The notes under the pieces are model-generated. The model was not told the DNA's origin and searched no databases. It was given only the letters and a program-made list of their open reading frames with translations. A stretch of 64,000 nt of DNA, from NCBI GenBank assembly GCA_021819135.1, contig JAKASE010000002.1:91053-155052 (forward strand), in the 5' to 3' direction. Made by a program: the position numbers and the translations under genes. Shown here one piece after another: positions 24,487-32,519 of the stretch; position 1 is the stretch's first letter, and every line of letters begins with the position of its first letter. The DNA comes from Thermoplasmata archaeon (GTDB lineage Archaea; Thermoplasmatota; Thermoplasmata; Lutacidiplasmatales; UBA184).

Positions 24487-24867
24487 ATGGTCGAGGCCCC
24501 CTACAACGGCGCGACGGTCTTCATCGGTCAGAAGCCGACCATGACCTACGTGTTCCAGGTCGTGACCCAGCTCAACGCAGGTCTCGGACCCGTGATCGTG
24601 AAGGCCCGGGGGAACGCGATCGGCAAGGCGGTCGATGTCGTCGAGGTAGTGCGCCGTCGATTCCTCGAGGGACAGGTCGAGCTGGGGCGGATCGCGATCG
24701 ACACCGAGCGCCTCGTGAACCGCGAGGGCCGGGACGCGAACGTCTCCTCGATCGCGATCCCGCTCACCCGGACCGGTCCTCCCCCGGCGCCGAGGTCGGG
24801 GGCTGGGTCAGGGGCTGGGTCGGGGGCACCCTCCCCGCCGGCCCCGGCGGGGGGACGACCCCGCTAG
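24487..24867 (+). CDS. albA: Alba chromatin/RNA-binding protein with long Pro/Gly tail
   Basis: A 126-residue protein. Residues 8-95 are a full Alba domain: NGATVFIGQKPTMTYVFQVV, VIVKARGNAIGKAVDVVEVV (the RNA/DNA-contacting KARGxAIxKAVD) and VSSIAIPLTRT. Alba dimers coat DNA and bind RNA in archaea. Beyond residue 97 a 30-residue Pro/Gly/Ala/Ser tail is unusual; normal Alba ends near 95. The tail-coding 104 bp lie antisense to the end of the RDD gene. ATG 24487 is chosen; GATAAGCC upstream (near 24450) may be the TATA box. Confidence 0.92.
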   Translation: MVEAPYNGATVFIGQKPTMTYVFQVVTQLNAGLGPVIVKARGNAIGKAVDVVEVVRRRFLEGQVELGRIAIDTERLVNREGRDANVSSIAIPLTRTGPPPAPRSGAGSGAGSGAPSPPAPAGGRPR

Positions 24868-26689
24868 TCCGTCGGACGACCCAGGTTCCGGCGATCACAT
24901 CGCCGAACCGCTGCCGTTCGCTCGTCAGCACGATCCCGAGGACGGCGAACATCCCGAGGAAGCCGACCCCTCCGACCAGGAAGACGAGGACCCCCGAGAG
25001 CGCGAGGGGGCCTCCCGAGAGGGTGATCCCGCCCACGGTCACGCTCGAGAGGCTGTCGAACCGGAGCCCGAAGGCGACCGCGAGCGCTCCGCCGAGGCCG
25101 ACCACGGTGAGGAGCGGAAGGACCGAGACGTTCCGCACGAGCGCGCCGAGGAACCGGACCGGACGGAGCGCCCGGTCCCGCACGACGAGCCCGACCAGTC
25201 GCTTTCCCGGTGAGCTCCCGGTCCAGGTCTCGGCGAGGACCAGGAACAGGAACGAGAGCGCGATGAACCCGTAGATCGCCGCGTTGAACGGGAGGCTCGT
25301 GAGGATCGCGTCGATCCCGCCGGGCGTCGCGAGCACGATCCCGATCCAGACGGCCACCGCCGGGAGCGTGACCAGCACGAGGTCGATCAGGAACCCGAGG
25401 GTACGGGTCCCGATCGAGCCGAACCGCCGTTGCCCGAGGTCCCGGCCCAGGTAGACGAGCGTCCGGGCCGTGAGCCAGGCCCGGAACCCCTCGCGGCCGT
25501 CGCTCGATCGGGCCCGGGCGATCGCCTCCAGGTTCGCCTGGTCGCTCACGACCCATCCCGGTACCGGCAGCCCCTCCCACGGGCGGTCGGGCGGCGGGGT
25601 CGGGAGGTCGAAGAGCCGGCGCGCCTGCGCCGCGGCATCGCGCGCCGAGCCGGCCGACTCCTCGAGGGAACGGTCGAGCGAGCCGTCGAGGCCGGCCCGG
25701 AACGCCCGGGCGAGGCGGCCGACGGGCGTCACGGGGTAGGTCGGCACCGGCTCGCCCGGCGCCCCGTCCGTCACGGGGCGTCCGACGGCGCGGTGGACGG
25801 CGTAGGCGGCGAGCAGGGCGAGGAGCCCGGAGAGGTAGACGAGGTCGAGCACCCCGGCACCCCCGACCGTGTAGATCCCCGACGGGCCCGAGGCGTAGAG
25901 GGGGGGCTGGCGGAGCAGGTCGGCACCGAGGAGGACGCCCCACGTCGAGGCGAGGTAGGCGACCGGCAACGCGTATCGCTCCCGGCCCGGCAGGAACCGA
26001 GACGCGGCCCAGGCCGCGACCGCACCGGCTAAGACCGGGGGCAGGAAGTAGTAGGGGAACGGCTCCGCGATCCCCACGCCGGGGATCGCCTGGCTCCCCG
26101 CGAACGTCAGGAGGAGGACGGCCGAGGTGAGGAGGAGCACAAAGGGGACGGCCCTCTCGTTGTCCGCCCCGGTCCGCGGCGGGCCGGCGCGTACGAAGGC
26201 GAGGACCGGGAACGCGAGCGCGACCGGAACGAGGAGGAGGACCGCCGCGAGCCAGCCGTTCCCACCGAGCCCATCGGCGATCCTCGCGACGAGCGGAGCG
26301 GAGACCGGCAGCACCAGGACGAACAGCGTGGCGCTCTCGACCGCCAGGTAGAGCAGGAGGCGGCCGAGCGTACGGCCGAGCGGCGGCGCGACCCGGCCGA
26401 GGGCGAGGGAGCCGATGATCAGGGGGAAGATCGCCCCTCCGAGGCTCACTGCGAGGAGGTCGGTGGCGAGCGGGTTCGAGATCACCCCGAACGGAACGAT
26501 CGCGAAGCTCGCGAGCACGGCGCCCGGCAGCAGCAGCCAGAACGCCGCCCGTCCGAACCCGATGCTCTCCGCGAACGGCCGTTGCTCCCAGGCGAGCAGG
26601 AAGAGGAACGCCCAAAGCACCGCCGGGGTCGCGAGCGTCACCGCGTTCGCGACGATGTCGCTCGAAAGGGCTGCGGGGTCGACCACCAC
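24764..26689 (-). CDS. polytopic membrane protein with C-terminal RDD domain
   Basis: A 641-residue membrane protein. The N-terminal half has nine or ten hydrophobic helices; a soluble stretch of ~110 residues (residues ~310-420) follows; the C-terminal third (FGSIGTRTLGFLIDLVLVTLPAVAVW, then TWTGSSPGKRLVGLVVRD and RQRFGDVIAGTWVVRR) is an RDD domain. RDD proteins may be ion or lipid-linked transporters; some act in Na+/H+ exchange. The last ~35 residues are Pro-rich and antisense to the alba tail. Start GTG 26689, or GTG 26686. Function unknown. Confidence 0.65.
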   Translation of the reverse strand: MVVDPAALSSDIVANAVTLATPAVLWAFLFLLAWEQRPFAESIGFGRAAFWLLLPGAVLASFAIVPFGVISNPLATDLLAVSLGGAIFPLIIGSLALGRVAPPLGRTLGRLLLYLAVESATLFVLVLPVSAPLVARIADGLGGNGWLAAVLLLVPVALAFPVLAFVRAGPPRTGADNERAVPFVLLLTSAVLLLTFAGSQAIPGVGIAEPFPYYFLPPVLAGAVAAWAASRFLPGRERYALPVAYLASTWGVLLGADLLRQPPLYASGPSGIYTVGGAGVLDLVYLSGLLALLAAYAVHRAVGRPVTDGAPGEPVPTYPVTPVGRLARAFRAGLDGSLDRSLEESAGSARDAAAQARRLFDLPTPPPDRPWEGLPVPGWVVSDQANLEAIARARSSDGREGFRAWLTARTLVYLGRDLGQRRFGSIGTRTLGFLIDLVLVTLPAVAVWIGIVLATPGGIDAILTSLPFNAAIYGFIALSFLFLVLAETWTGSSPGKRLVGLVVRDRALRPVRFLGALVRNVSVLPLLTVVGLGGALAVAFGLRFDSLSSVTVGGITLSGGPLALSGVLVFLVGGVGFLGMFAVLGIVLTSERQRFGDVIAGTWVVRRTSGVVPPPGPAGRVPPTQPLTQPPTSAPGEDRSG

Positions 26690-26767
26690 CGTCCGTCCGC
26701 GCCGACTGGCGGAGGAAAGGGGCGCCGGGGGCCTAAACGTTTTGTCGGCGACCTTTTTGAAGCGTTC

Positions 26768-28168
26768 ATGTCGCCGGTTCGCATGGAGAAGGACTCCCTG
26801 GGACCCCGTGAGGTCCCGGAGTCGGCCTACTGGGGGATCCAGACGCTTCGCGCCCGCGAGAACTTCCCGGTGAGCGGTCTCCGCTCCTCCCGGCACCTCA
26901 TCCGGGCCTACGCCTACCTCAAGCTCGCCTGTTGCCGCGCGAACGTCGAGCTCGGCGGGCTCGATGCCGACCGGGGTCGCGCGATCGCCCAGGCGGGAGA
27001 GGAGATGGCCGCGGGCCGCTTCGACGGGGAGTTCGTGATCGACGTCTTCCAGGCCGGGGCCGGCACCTCCTTCCACATGAACGTCAACGAGGTCCTCGCG
27101 AACCGGGCGCTCGAGATCCGTGGCAAGGCCCGGGGCGACTACCAGGACCTGAGCCCGAACGACCATGTCAACCGGGGACAGTCCACCAACGACACCTACC
27201 CCTCGGCGGCGCAGGTCGGCTCGCTGCTCGCCTTCCGCGAGCTAAGGCCGTCGCTCACGACGCTCATCGCGAGCCTGCGGAAGAAGGGCGAGGAGTTCGC
27301 CCACGAACCGAAATCCGGCCGCACGCACCTGAAGGACGCCATGCCGGTGACGCTCGGGAGCGAGTTCCGGGCGTACGCCTCGGCCCTCGAGCACGTGCTC
27401 GAGTCGCTCCCGGCGGTCGAGCGCGCGCTCGCCGAGATCCCCCTCGGGGGAAGTGCGGTGGGTAGCGGGGTCAACTCGGTGCCCGGGTTCCGGGCCCGCT
27501 CGGTCGCGGAGTACGCGCGCCTCACGGGGCTCCCGCTCGCCGTGAGCCGCGACCCGTTCGAGACGATGCAGAGCCGCTGGCCTCTCGGGGCGGCCGCGGG
27601 CTGGCTGCGCACCCTGGCGCTCGAGCTCGTGCGGATCGCGAACGACCTCCGCCTCCTGTCGAGCGGCCCCGCGACGGGCTTCGACGAGATCCGGCTTCCC
27701 GAGATCCAGCCCGGCTCGTCGATCATGCCGGCCAAGGTGAACCCGTCCGCGGCGGAGTGTCTCAACATGGTGGCGTTCCACGTGATCGGCGCCGACGCCG
27801 CGACCGCCCAGGCGGTGGCGGCCGGCCAGCTCGAGATCAATGTGATGATGCCGCTCGCGGCGTACGAGGTGATGTTCGCGGCCGAGATCCTGACGAACTA
27901 CCTCCCCGTCTTCGCGCGGACGTGCGTCGACGGGATCACCGCGAACCGACCCCGTCTCGAGAAGTTCCTGATGGAGTCGGCCGCCCTCGCGACCGTCCTG
28001 ACGCCGAAGCTCGGGTACCTCAAGGTCGCCGAGGTCCTCCACGAGGCCGAGCGGTCGGGCCGTCCGGTCAAGGAGCTGCTCGTGGCCCAGGGGCTGCTCA
28101 CGAAGGAGGAGGTCGAGTCCCTCCTCGGGCAGGCGGCCCTCCTGAAGCTCACCGCGCCGGTACCGTGA
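26768..28168 (+). CDS. class II fumarase/aspartate ammonia-lyase
   Basis: A 466-residue member of the fumarase/aspartase superfamily. It has MEKDSLGPREVPESAYWGIQT at the start, GRTHLKDAMPVTLGSEF, and the signature loop GSSIMPAKVNP carrying the catalytic Ser. Fumarase hydrates fumarate to malate; aspartase releases ammonia from aspartate. GRTH is the fumarase form (aspartase has GRTQ), but the PREVPESAYWGIQTLRA N-terminus and KDAMP fit aspartase too, so I leave it open. ATG 26768 is used; ATG 26783 (MEKDSLG) is a strong alternative. A TTTTTGAA patch lies just upstream. Confidence 0.85.
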   Translation: MSPVRMEKDSLGPREVPESAYWGIQTLRARENFPVSGLRSSRHLIRAYAYLKLACCRANVELGGLDADRGRAIAQAGEEMAAGRFDGEFVIDVFQAGAGTSFHMNVNEVLANRALEIRGKARGDYQDLSPNDHVNRGQSTNDTYPSAAQVGSLLAFRELRPSLTTLIASLRKKGEEFAHEPKSGRTHLKDAMPVTLGSEFRAYASALEHVLESLPAVERALAEIPLGGSAVGSGVNSVPGFRARSVAEYARLTGLPLAVSRDPFETMQSRWPLGAAAGWLRTLALELVRIANDLRLLSSGPATGFDEIRLPEIQPGSSIMPAKVNPSAAECLNMVAFHVIGADAATAQAVAAGQLEINVMMPLAAYEVMFAAEILTNYLPVFARTCVDGITANRPRLEKFLMESAALATVLTPKLGYLKVAEVLHEAERSGRPVKELLVAQGLLTKEEVESLLGQAALLKLTAPVP

Positions 28169-28227
28169 CGAGCGGGCCAGCGCGCGCTTAAGACCCTCCG
28201 GGTCCGTCCGCCGGCCCACGGGACCGC

Positions 28228-28986
28228 ATGGCCACGATCGAGGAGACCGCCGTCGCGCTCGCGAACCAGGGGTCGGAGGAGTTTCGGCAGGCGACGGACG
28301 TCCTCGGCAAGGTCGGGCTCACCCGGTACGAGGCCCGGGCGTACATCGCGCTGGTCGCCCGGGGCGTCGGCGACGCCGCGACGATCGCGACCGCCGCCGG
28401 CATCCCGCGGACGAGCGCCTACAAGGTCCTCGAGTCGCTCGCGGAGAAGGGCTACGCGCAGCCGACCGGGGGGAAGCCGATCCTCTTCCGTCCGTCCCCC
28501 CCGCTCGACGTCGCCGACGCGCTCAAGGGGGCGATCCAGGAGGTCTTCGAGAAGCTCGCGAACCTCCACCGGGTCGTCGCCGAGCATGGCGAACCCCAGC
28601 TCGTCTACCTCCTGAGCGAACGCGACAAGGTCGTCGGCAAGATCGGCGAGCTCCTCGACCAGGCGACGGCGACGTTCATCCTCACGACCCCGCAGGTCGC
28701 CGAGCTCCGGGATGACCTCGGCAAGAAGATCCAGCACGCGGTGAAGCGCGGGGTCCACGTCACCTTCGTCACCGCCCCGCTCCAGCGCGTGCCCGAGGGG
28801 GTCGAGTACGTCCCCCGCGAGAACCTCCTCGCGACCGAGGTCCTCGCCGATGGGGAGCACGCGCTCCTCGCCGCCCCCGGCCTCGACGCCTGCGGGTTCA
28901 CCGACAACCCGATCCTGATCGCCCACCTCAAGCAGTTCCTCGAGGTGATCCTCGAGAAGGGACCCGAGGCCCCGCCCCCCTCCTAG
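28228..28986 (+). CDS. TrmB-family transcriptional regulator
   Basis: A 252-residue protein. The N-terminal winged helix (residues ~28-95: LTRYEARAYIALVARGVGDAATIATAAGIPRTSAYKVLESLAEKGY) is typical of TrmB, followed by a coiled linker and a C-terminal phospholipase-D-like ligand domain (ATFILTTPQVAELRDDLGKKIQHAVKRGVHVTFVT). TrmB proteins bind sugars or other ligands and regulate metabolism. A GCTTAAGACC element lies about 35 bp before the ATG. Taw2 starts 19 bp downstream, so they may be one transcript. Confidence 0.88.
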   Translation: MATIEETAVALANQGSEEFRQATDVLGKVGLTRYEARAYIALVARGVGDAATIATAAGIPRTSAYKVLESLAEKGYAQPTGGKPILFRPSPPLDVADALKGAIQEVFEKLANLHRVVAEHGEPQLVYLLSERDKVVGKIGELLDQATATFILTTPQVAELRDDLGKKIQHAVKRGVHVTFVTAPLQRVPEGVEYVPRENLLATEVLADGEHALLAAPGLDACGFTDNPILIAHLKQFLEVILEKGPEAPPPS

Positions 28987-29005
28987 GGCGCGGGACCCGC
29001 CTCGG

Positions 29006-29884
29006 ATGACGGACCCCCCGACGCCCCGGCGGGAGCGGATGGCGCCCGCCGAACGGGTGCGGGCGCGTCTCCGCGCGGCCGCGGGCGAGGCGGTGGCCGA
29101 GGCGATGCCGGACGGCTACCAGAGGCTCGGGCGCGTCCTTCTGCTCCGTCTGCCGGAGTCGCTCCGGCCGTACGGGCCGACGATCGGCTCGGCCTGGAAA
29201 GAGGAGCTCGGCGTCGCCACGGTCCTCGCCGTCTCGGGGCCGGTCGCCGGGGAGTACCGGGAGCCACAGGTCGAGCGGCTGGCGGGCACGGACACGGAGA
29301 CGGAGGTCGTCGAGCACGGCGTCCGCTGGCGGTTCGACGCCGCCCGCCTCATGTTCGCGGCCGGGAACCGGACCGAACGCCAGCGCGCGGGTCGGCTCGC
29401 CCGGCCCGGCGAGTCGGTCGTCGACCTGTTCGCCGGGATCGGTTACTTCACGATCCCGGCCGCACGCGCGGGAGCGGCTCGCGTGGTCGCCGTCGAGAAG
29501 AACCCGGTCGCCGTCCACTACCTCCGGGAGAACGTCCGACGCAACGGCGTGGCGGACCGGGTCGAAGTGCGGCCGGGGGACAACCGCGAGGTGCCGCTCG
29601 CCCGCGGGGAGGCGGACCGCGTGTTCCTCGGCTACCTGCCGAGCGCGATCCCCTGGGTGACCCGCGCGCTCGACCTCCTGCGCCCGTCGGGCGGGTGGAT
29701 CCACGTCCATCTGGTGGTCGACGCGCGGGGCGCGCTCCGACATGCCGCCGACACCGTCGAGGCGGCGGTGCGCGCGGGCGGGGGGGTCCTGCTCGCGCCT
29801 CCCCAGGCCCGGGAGGTCAAGCCGTACGGGCCGGGCCGCACGCATGCCGTCGTCGACGCCCGGGTCCGACCCCGGCGACCGTGA
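29006..29884 (+). CDS. taw2: tRNA wybutosine-type aminocarboxypropyl transferase (Taw2/Trm5-like)
   Basis: A 292-residue Rossmann methyltransferase-fold enzyme. The SAM site is VVDLFAGIGYFTIPAARAGAARVVAVEKNP. Where Trm5 methyltransferases have NPP, this protein reads LGYLPSA (residues ~210-216), the form seen in Taw2/Tyw2, which transfer the aminocarboxypropyl group from SAM to imG-14 at tRNA-Phe position 37. The N-terminal domain (YQRLGRVLLLRLP, IGSAWKEELGVATVL) agrees. Start ATG 29006; Met12 is an alternative. It lies just behind the TrmB gene. Confidence 0.85.
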   Translation: MTDPPTPRRERMAPAERVRARLRAAAGEAVAEAMPDGYQRLGRVLLLRLPESLRPYGPTIGSAWKEELGVATVLAVSGPVAGEYREPQVERLAGTDTETEVVEHGVRWRFDAARLMFAAGNRTERQRAGRLARPGESVVDLFAGIGYFTIPAARAGAARVVAVEKNPVAVHYLRENVRRNGVADRVEVRPGDNREVPLARGEADRVFLGYLPSAIPWVTRALDLLRPSGGWIHVHLVVDARGALRHAADTVEAAVRAGGGVLLAPPQAREVKPYGPGRTHAVVDARVRPRRP

Positions 29885-29950
29885 GCCCACGCCGGGGCCC
29901 AAGGGCCGCCGCCTCCGAACCTTCATCCCTCTCCCCTCCTACCGGGGTCC

Positions 29951-30493
29951 GTGAGGAGCAGCACCGGCTCCATCCGACCGGTCGCGACCTCGGACCCGGT
30001 CGGCGAGCGGGTCCTTGAGGCCGCGCTCGAACGCATCCGTACGATGCGTACCGCGGGTCACCTGCGGGCCTGGTTCGACCGGGAGCTCCGCCACGACCTC
30101 TATCGCATCTCCGCTCCGCTGCTCCGTGCGGCCCCGGCGCTGGACCGGATACCGGACCCCCTCGTGCCCGTGGTCCTGCAGCACTTCCTTCCGCTCGTGA
30201 CCGAGGGAGCCGACCTGTTCCCGGAGGAGCTCCGCACAGGATCGGACCTCTTGAGCCCGGAGTCGGCGGTCCCGGGACCGCTCGTGCCGGCCACGGTCCA
30301 GGTCCGGGGCCCGGATCGCGCACCGCGGACCGTGCCCGGCGTGCTCCTCCTCCCCGGGCTCGTGACGTTCCCGGTCCACGTGTCGGGGGTCGAGGGTGCC
30401 TCCGAGGTGCTCGTCTGCTTCGGACCGTCGTCGTTGACGGGCGCGTACCTCGATCGCACCGCGGACTCCCTCGTGCTCGACGCCGTCCGCTAG
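29951..30493 (+). CDS. hypothetical protein
   Basis: A 180-residue soluble protein with a GTG start (29951). The N-terminal half is helical (VGERVLEAALERIRTMRTAGHLRAWFDRELRHDLYR); the C-terminal half is hydrophobic and β-like (VPGVLLLPGLVTFPVHVSGVEGASEVLVCFG). I do not recognise any family or motif. It has good codon use for this genome and no overlapping competitor, so it is probably real. Convergent with the aminotransferase gene. Confidence 0.5.
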   Translation: MRSSTGSIRPVATSDPVGERVLEAALERIRTMRTAGHLRAWFDRELRHDLYRISAPLLRAAPALDRIPDPLVPVVLQHFLPLVTEGADLFPEELRTGSDLLSPESAVPGPLVPATVQVRGPDRAPRTVPGVLLLPGLVTFPVHVSGVEGASEVLVCFGPSSLTGAYLDRTADSLVLDAVR

Positions 30494-30546
30494 CGGCCGC
30501 GCCCGGGAGTCCCGATCCCGACGAAGCGGGCCGGGGGGCGGCGGTC

Positions 30547-31674
30547 CTACGTCGCGGAGGGGGCAGGCGCGCGGGCGGAGAGCTCCCGCACGGTCTCGGG
30601 GAACGCGCGGGCGAACCGCTCGATGTCCGACGGGGGGTTCGAGAAAGAGACGCGGACGAACCGGTTCCCGTGCTTCGGGGAGAGGTAGTTGCCCGCGCGG
30701 ACGAAGACCCCATGCTCTCGCAGCATCCGGTCCTGGATCGCGTCGGGGGAGAGCCCGAGCTCGCCGACGTCGATGACCATCATGTTCGCCCGCGACGGGT
30801 AGACCGGGAGCGAGGTCCGCGGGACGTGCTCCACGACCTCCCGGATCCGGGCGGCGTTCGCCCGGGTCTGGCGGACGACCTCGCCGATCCAGGCGGCCTT
30901 CGAGCGGAGCGCCGCACGGGCAGCGACCTGGGCGAGGATGTTCACGCCGAGGTCGTTCGTGTTAAACCGCCCCACCTTCGCGAGGAGATCCGGCCGGGCG
31001 GAGAACCCTCCGATCCGCAGACCCGCGAGTCCGCAGTTCTTGGAGACGGACCAGACGGTCACGGTCTCCTCGGGGGCGAACTCCGCGGCGAGGGCGTGCG
31101 CGTCGGTGAAGTCCCGGTAGGTGACGTCGTTGAGGAGCGTGAGGTGGTGGTCGTGCGCGATCTCAGCGATCGCGCGGACCTCCTCCCGCGGGTACCCCGA
31201 GCCGAGCGGGTTGAGCGGATCGATCAGGAGGATCATCCTCGTCTTCGGACCGATCGCCTCGCGGACCCGATCGCTCGTCAGGCGGAAGGGGGGCGCGTAG
31301 ATGTCGAGGTTCTTCGTGTGCGCGCCGGCGAGCTCCACGAACTTGTGGATGATGAGGTAGCTCGGGTCGGAGGCGATCACTTCGTCGCCGGCGGAAAGCA
31401 GCGCCCGCGCGATCATGTAGAGCGACTCGGTCCCCCCGCTCGTCAGGAACGGTCGGATCCCCGCCAGCCCGAGGTCGGCGGTGATGAGGTCGAGGAGCTC
31501 GGGGTCGCCGGCAGCCGGCGGGTACCCTTCGTACCGGCGCTCCCGGATCGCCTCATCGAGGGCCCCGCGGACGACCTCGGGGGGAACGAGGTGGTTCGTG
31601 TTCTGGCTCAGCCAGGCGATCTCCTGGCGGTGGGCATGGGCGTAGCGGAAGGCGTCGGACGCCGGGCTCGCCAT
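30547..31674 (-). CDS. PLP-dependent aminotransferase, class I/II fold
   Basis: A 375-residue fold-type I aminotransferase. Visible: SQNTNHLVPPEVVRGAL (substrate loop), TSGGTESLYMIARAL (PLP phosphate), DPLNPLGSGYPREEV (NPxG), and the PLP lysine in WSVSKNCGLAGLRIG; C-terminal VRVSFSNPP carries the carboxylate-binding Arg. It probably transfers amino groups between an amino acid and 2-oxoglutarate, or acts as a decarboxylase-like member; substrate unknown. 37 bp downstream of ubiE, same strand, so likely cotranscribed. Confidence 0.85.
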   Translation of the reverse strand: MASPASDAFRYAHAHRQEIAWLSQNTNHLVPPEVVRGALDEAIRERRYEGYPPAAGDPELLDLITADLGLAGIRPFLTSGGTESLYMIARALLSAGDEVIASDPSYLIIHKFVELAGAHTKNLDIYAPPFRLTSDRVREAIGPKTRMILLIDPLNPLGSGYPREEVRAIAEIAHDHHLTLLNDVTYRDFTDAHALAAEFAPEETVTVWSVSKNCGLAGLRIGGFSARPDLLAKVGRFNTNDLGVNILAQVAARAALRSKAAWIGEVVRQTRANAARIREVVEHVPRTSLPVYPSRANMMVIDVGELGLSPDAIQDRMLREHGVFVRAGNYLSPKHGNRFVRVSFSNPPSDIERFARAFPETVRELSARAPAPSAT

Positions 31675-31711
31675 GCCCGTTCACGGTCCCGGACGGGCAT
31701 AACGCTGCGGG

Positions 31712-32494
31712 TCAGCGGGACGAACCGGCCTCTCCGAGGAACGTCGTCACGATCCCGAGGGACTGGGGGCGTCCCTCCGCCCGCGGGAATCCGGCGCGGC
31801 GCATCTTCTCCGTCAGGGCCTCGCGGGAGGGGAGGAGCTTGAGCGACTCGGGCAGGTACCGGTACGGGCCCTCGCTGCCGACGGCCGCCCCGAGGCTCGG
31901 GACGACCCGGTCGAAGTAGGCGTGGAAGAGCCGTCCGAACGCCGGCCGGACAGGCTCCGTGATCTCGAGCATCAGCACCACCCCGCCCGGCCGCAGCACG
32001 CGCCGCATCTCCCCGAGCGCGAGGTCGAGGTCGGTCAGGTTGCGGGCGACGAAGGCGCTCGTGACGAGATCGAACGCCCCGTCCGCGAACGGCAGGCGCA
32101 TCGCGGTCGCGCGACCGAAGTCGAGCCGGCCCCCTTCCCCGTGGCCCCGGGTCGCCGACCGCGCCCGCCGGACCATGGCGGCGGTGAAATCCCCCGCGAC
32201 GACCCGCATCGCCGGATAGTGCCGGGCGACCTGCCGCGCGAGCTCGCCGGTCCCGCAGCCGATGTCGAGCGCCCGCGCGAACCGACCCGGGGCGCGGAAC
32301 CGGTCGAGGTCCCAGAGCGCTCTCGGCCGCCAGAGGTAGTCGTTGCCGAGCGACGCGAGATGGTCGAACCACTCGTACCGTTCGACGATGTGCGTGAACA
32401 TCCGCTGGACGTCCCGCTCGAACGAAGGGAGCGAGCGGCTCGGATACGGGGAGCCGTCGGCGGCGGACGGCCCCGGTGCCCCCCCGATCGGCAT
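31712..32494 (-). CDS. ubiE: UbiE/MenG-type quinone methyltransferase
   Basis: A 260-residue class I SAM methyltransferase. Family marks are VERYEWFDHLASLGNDYLWR near the N-terminus, ALDIGCGTGELARQVA (SAM motif I), RATAMRLPFADGAFDLVTSAFVARNLTDLD and LRPGGVVLMLEITEP. UbiE/MenG methylates the demethylquinone ring as the last step. With ubiA and ubiD at 8-10 kb it supports a menaquinone pathway. ATG 32494 chosen; it lies 25 bp downstream of the AAA-TPR gene. Confidence 0.85.
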   Translation of the reverse strand: MPIGGAPGPSAADGSPYPSRSLPSFERDVQRMFTHIVERYEWFDHLASLGNDYLWRPRALWDLDRFRAPGRFARALDIGCGTGELARQVARHYPAMRVVAGDFTAAMVRRARSATRGHGEGGRLDFGRATAMRLPFADGAFDLVTSAFVARNLTDLDLALGEMRRVLRPGGVVLMLEITEPVRPAFGRLFHAYFDRVVPSLGAAVGSEGPYRYLPESLKLLPSREALTEKMRRAGFPRAEGRPQSLGIVTTFLGEAGSSR

Positions 32495-32519
32495 CGAGGA
32501 CCCAGCGCGGCGTCCTGCC

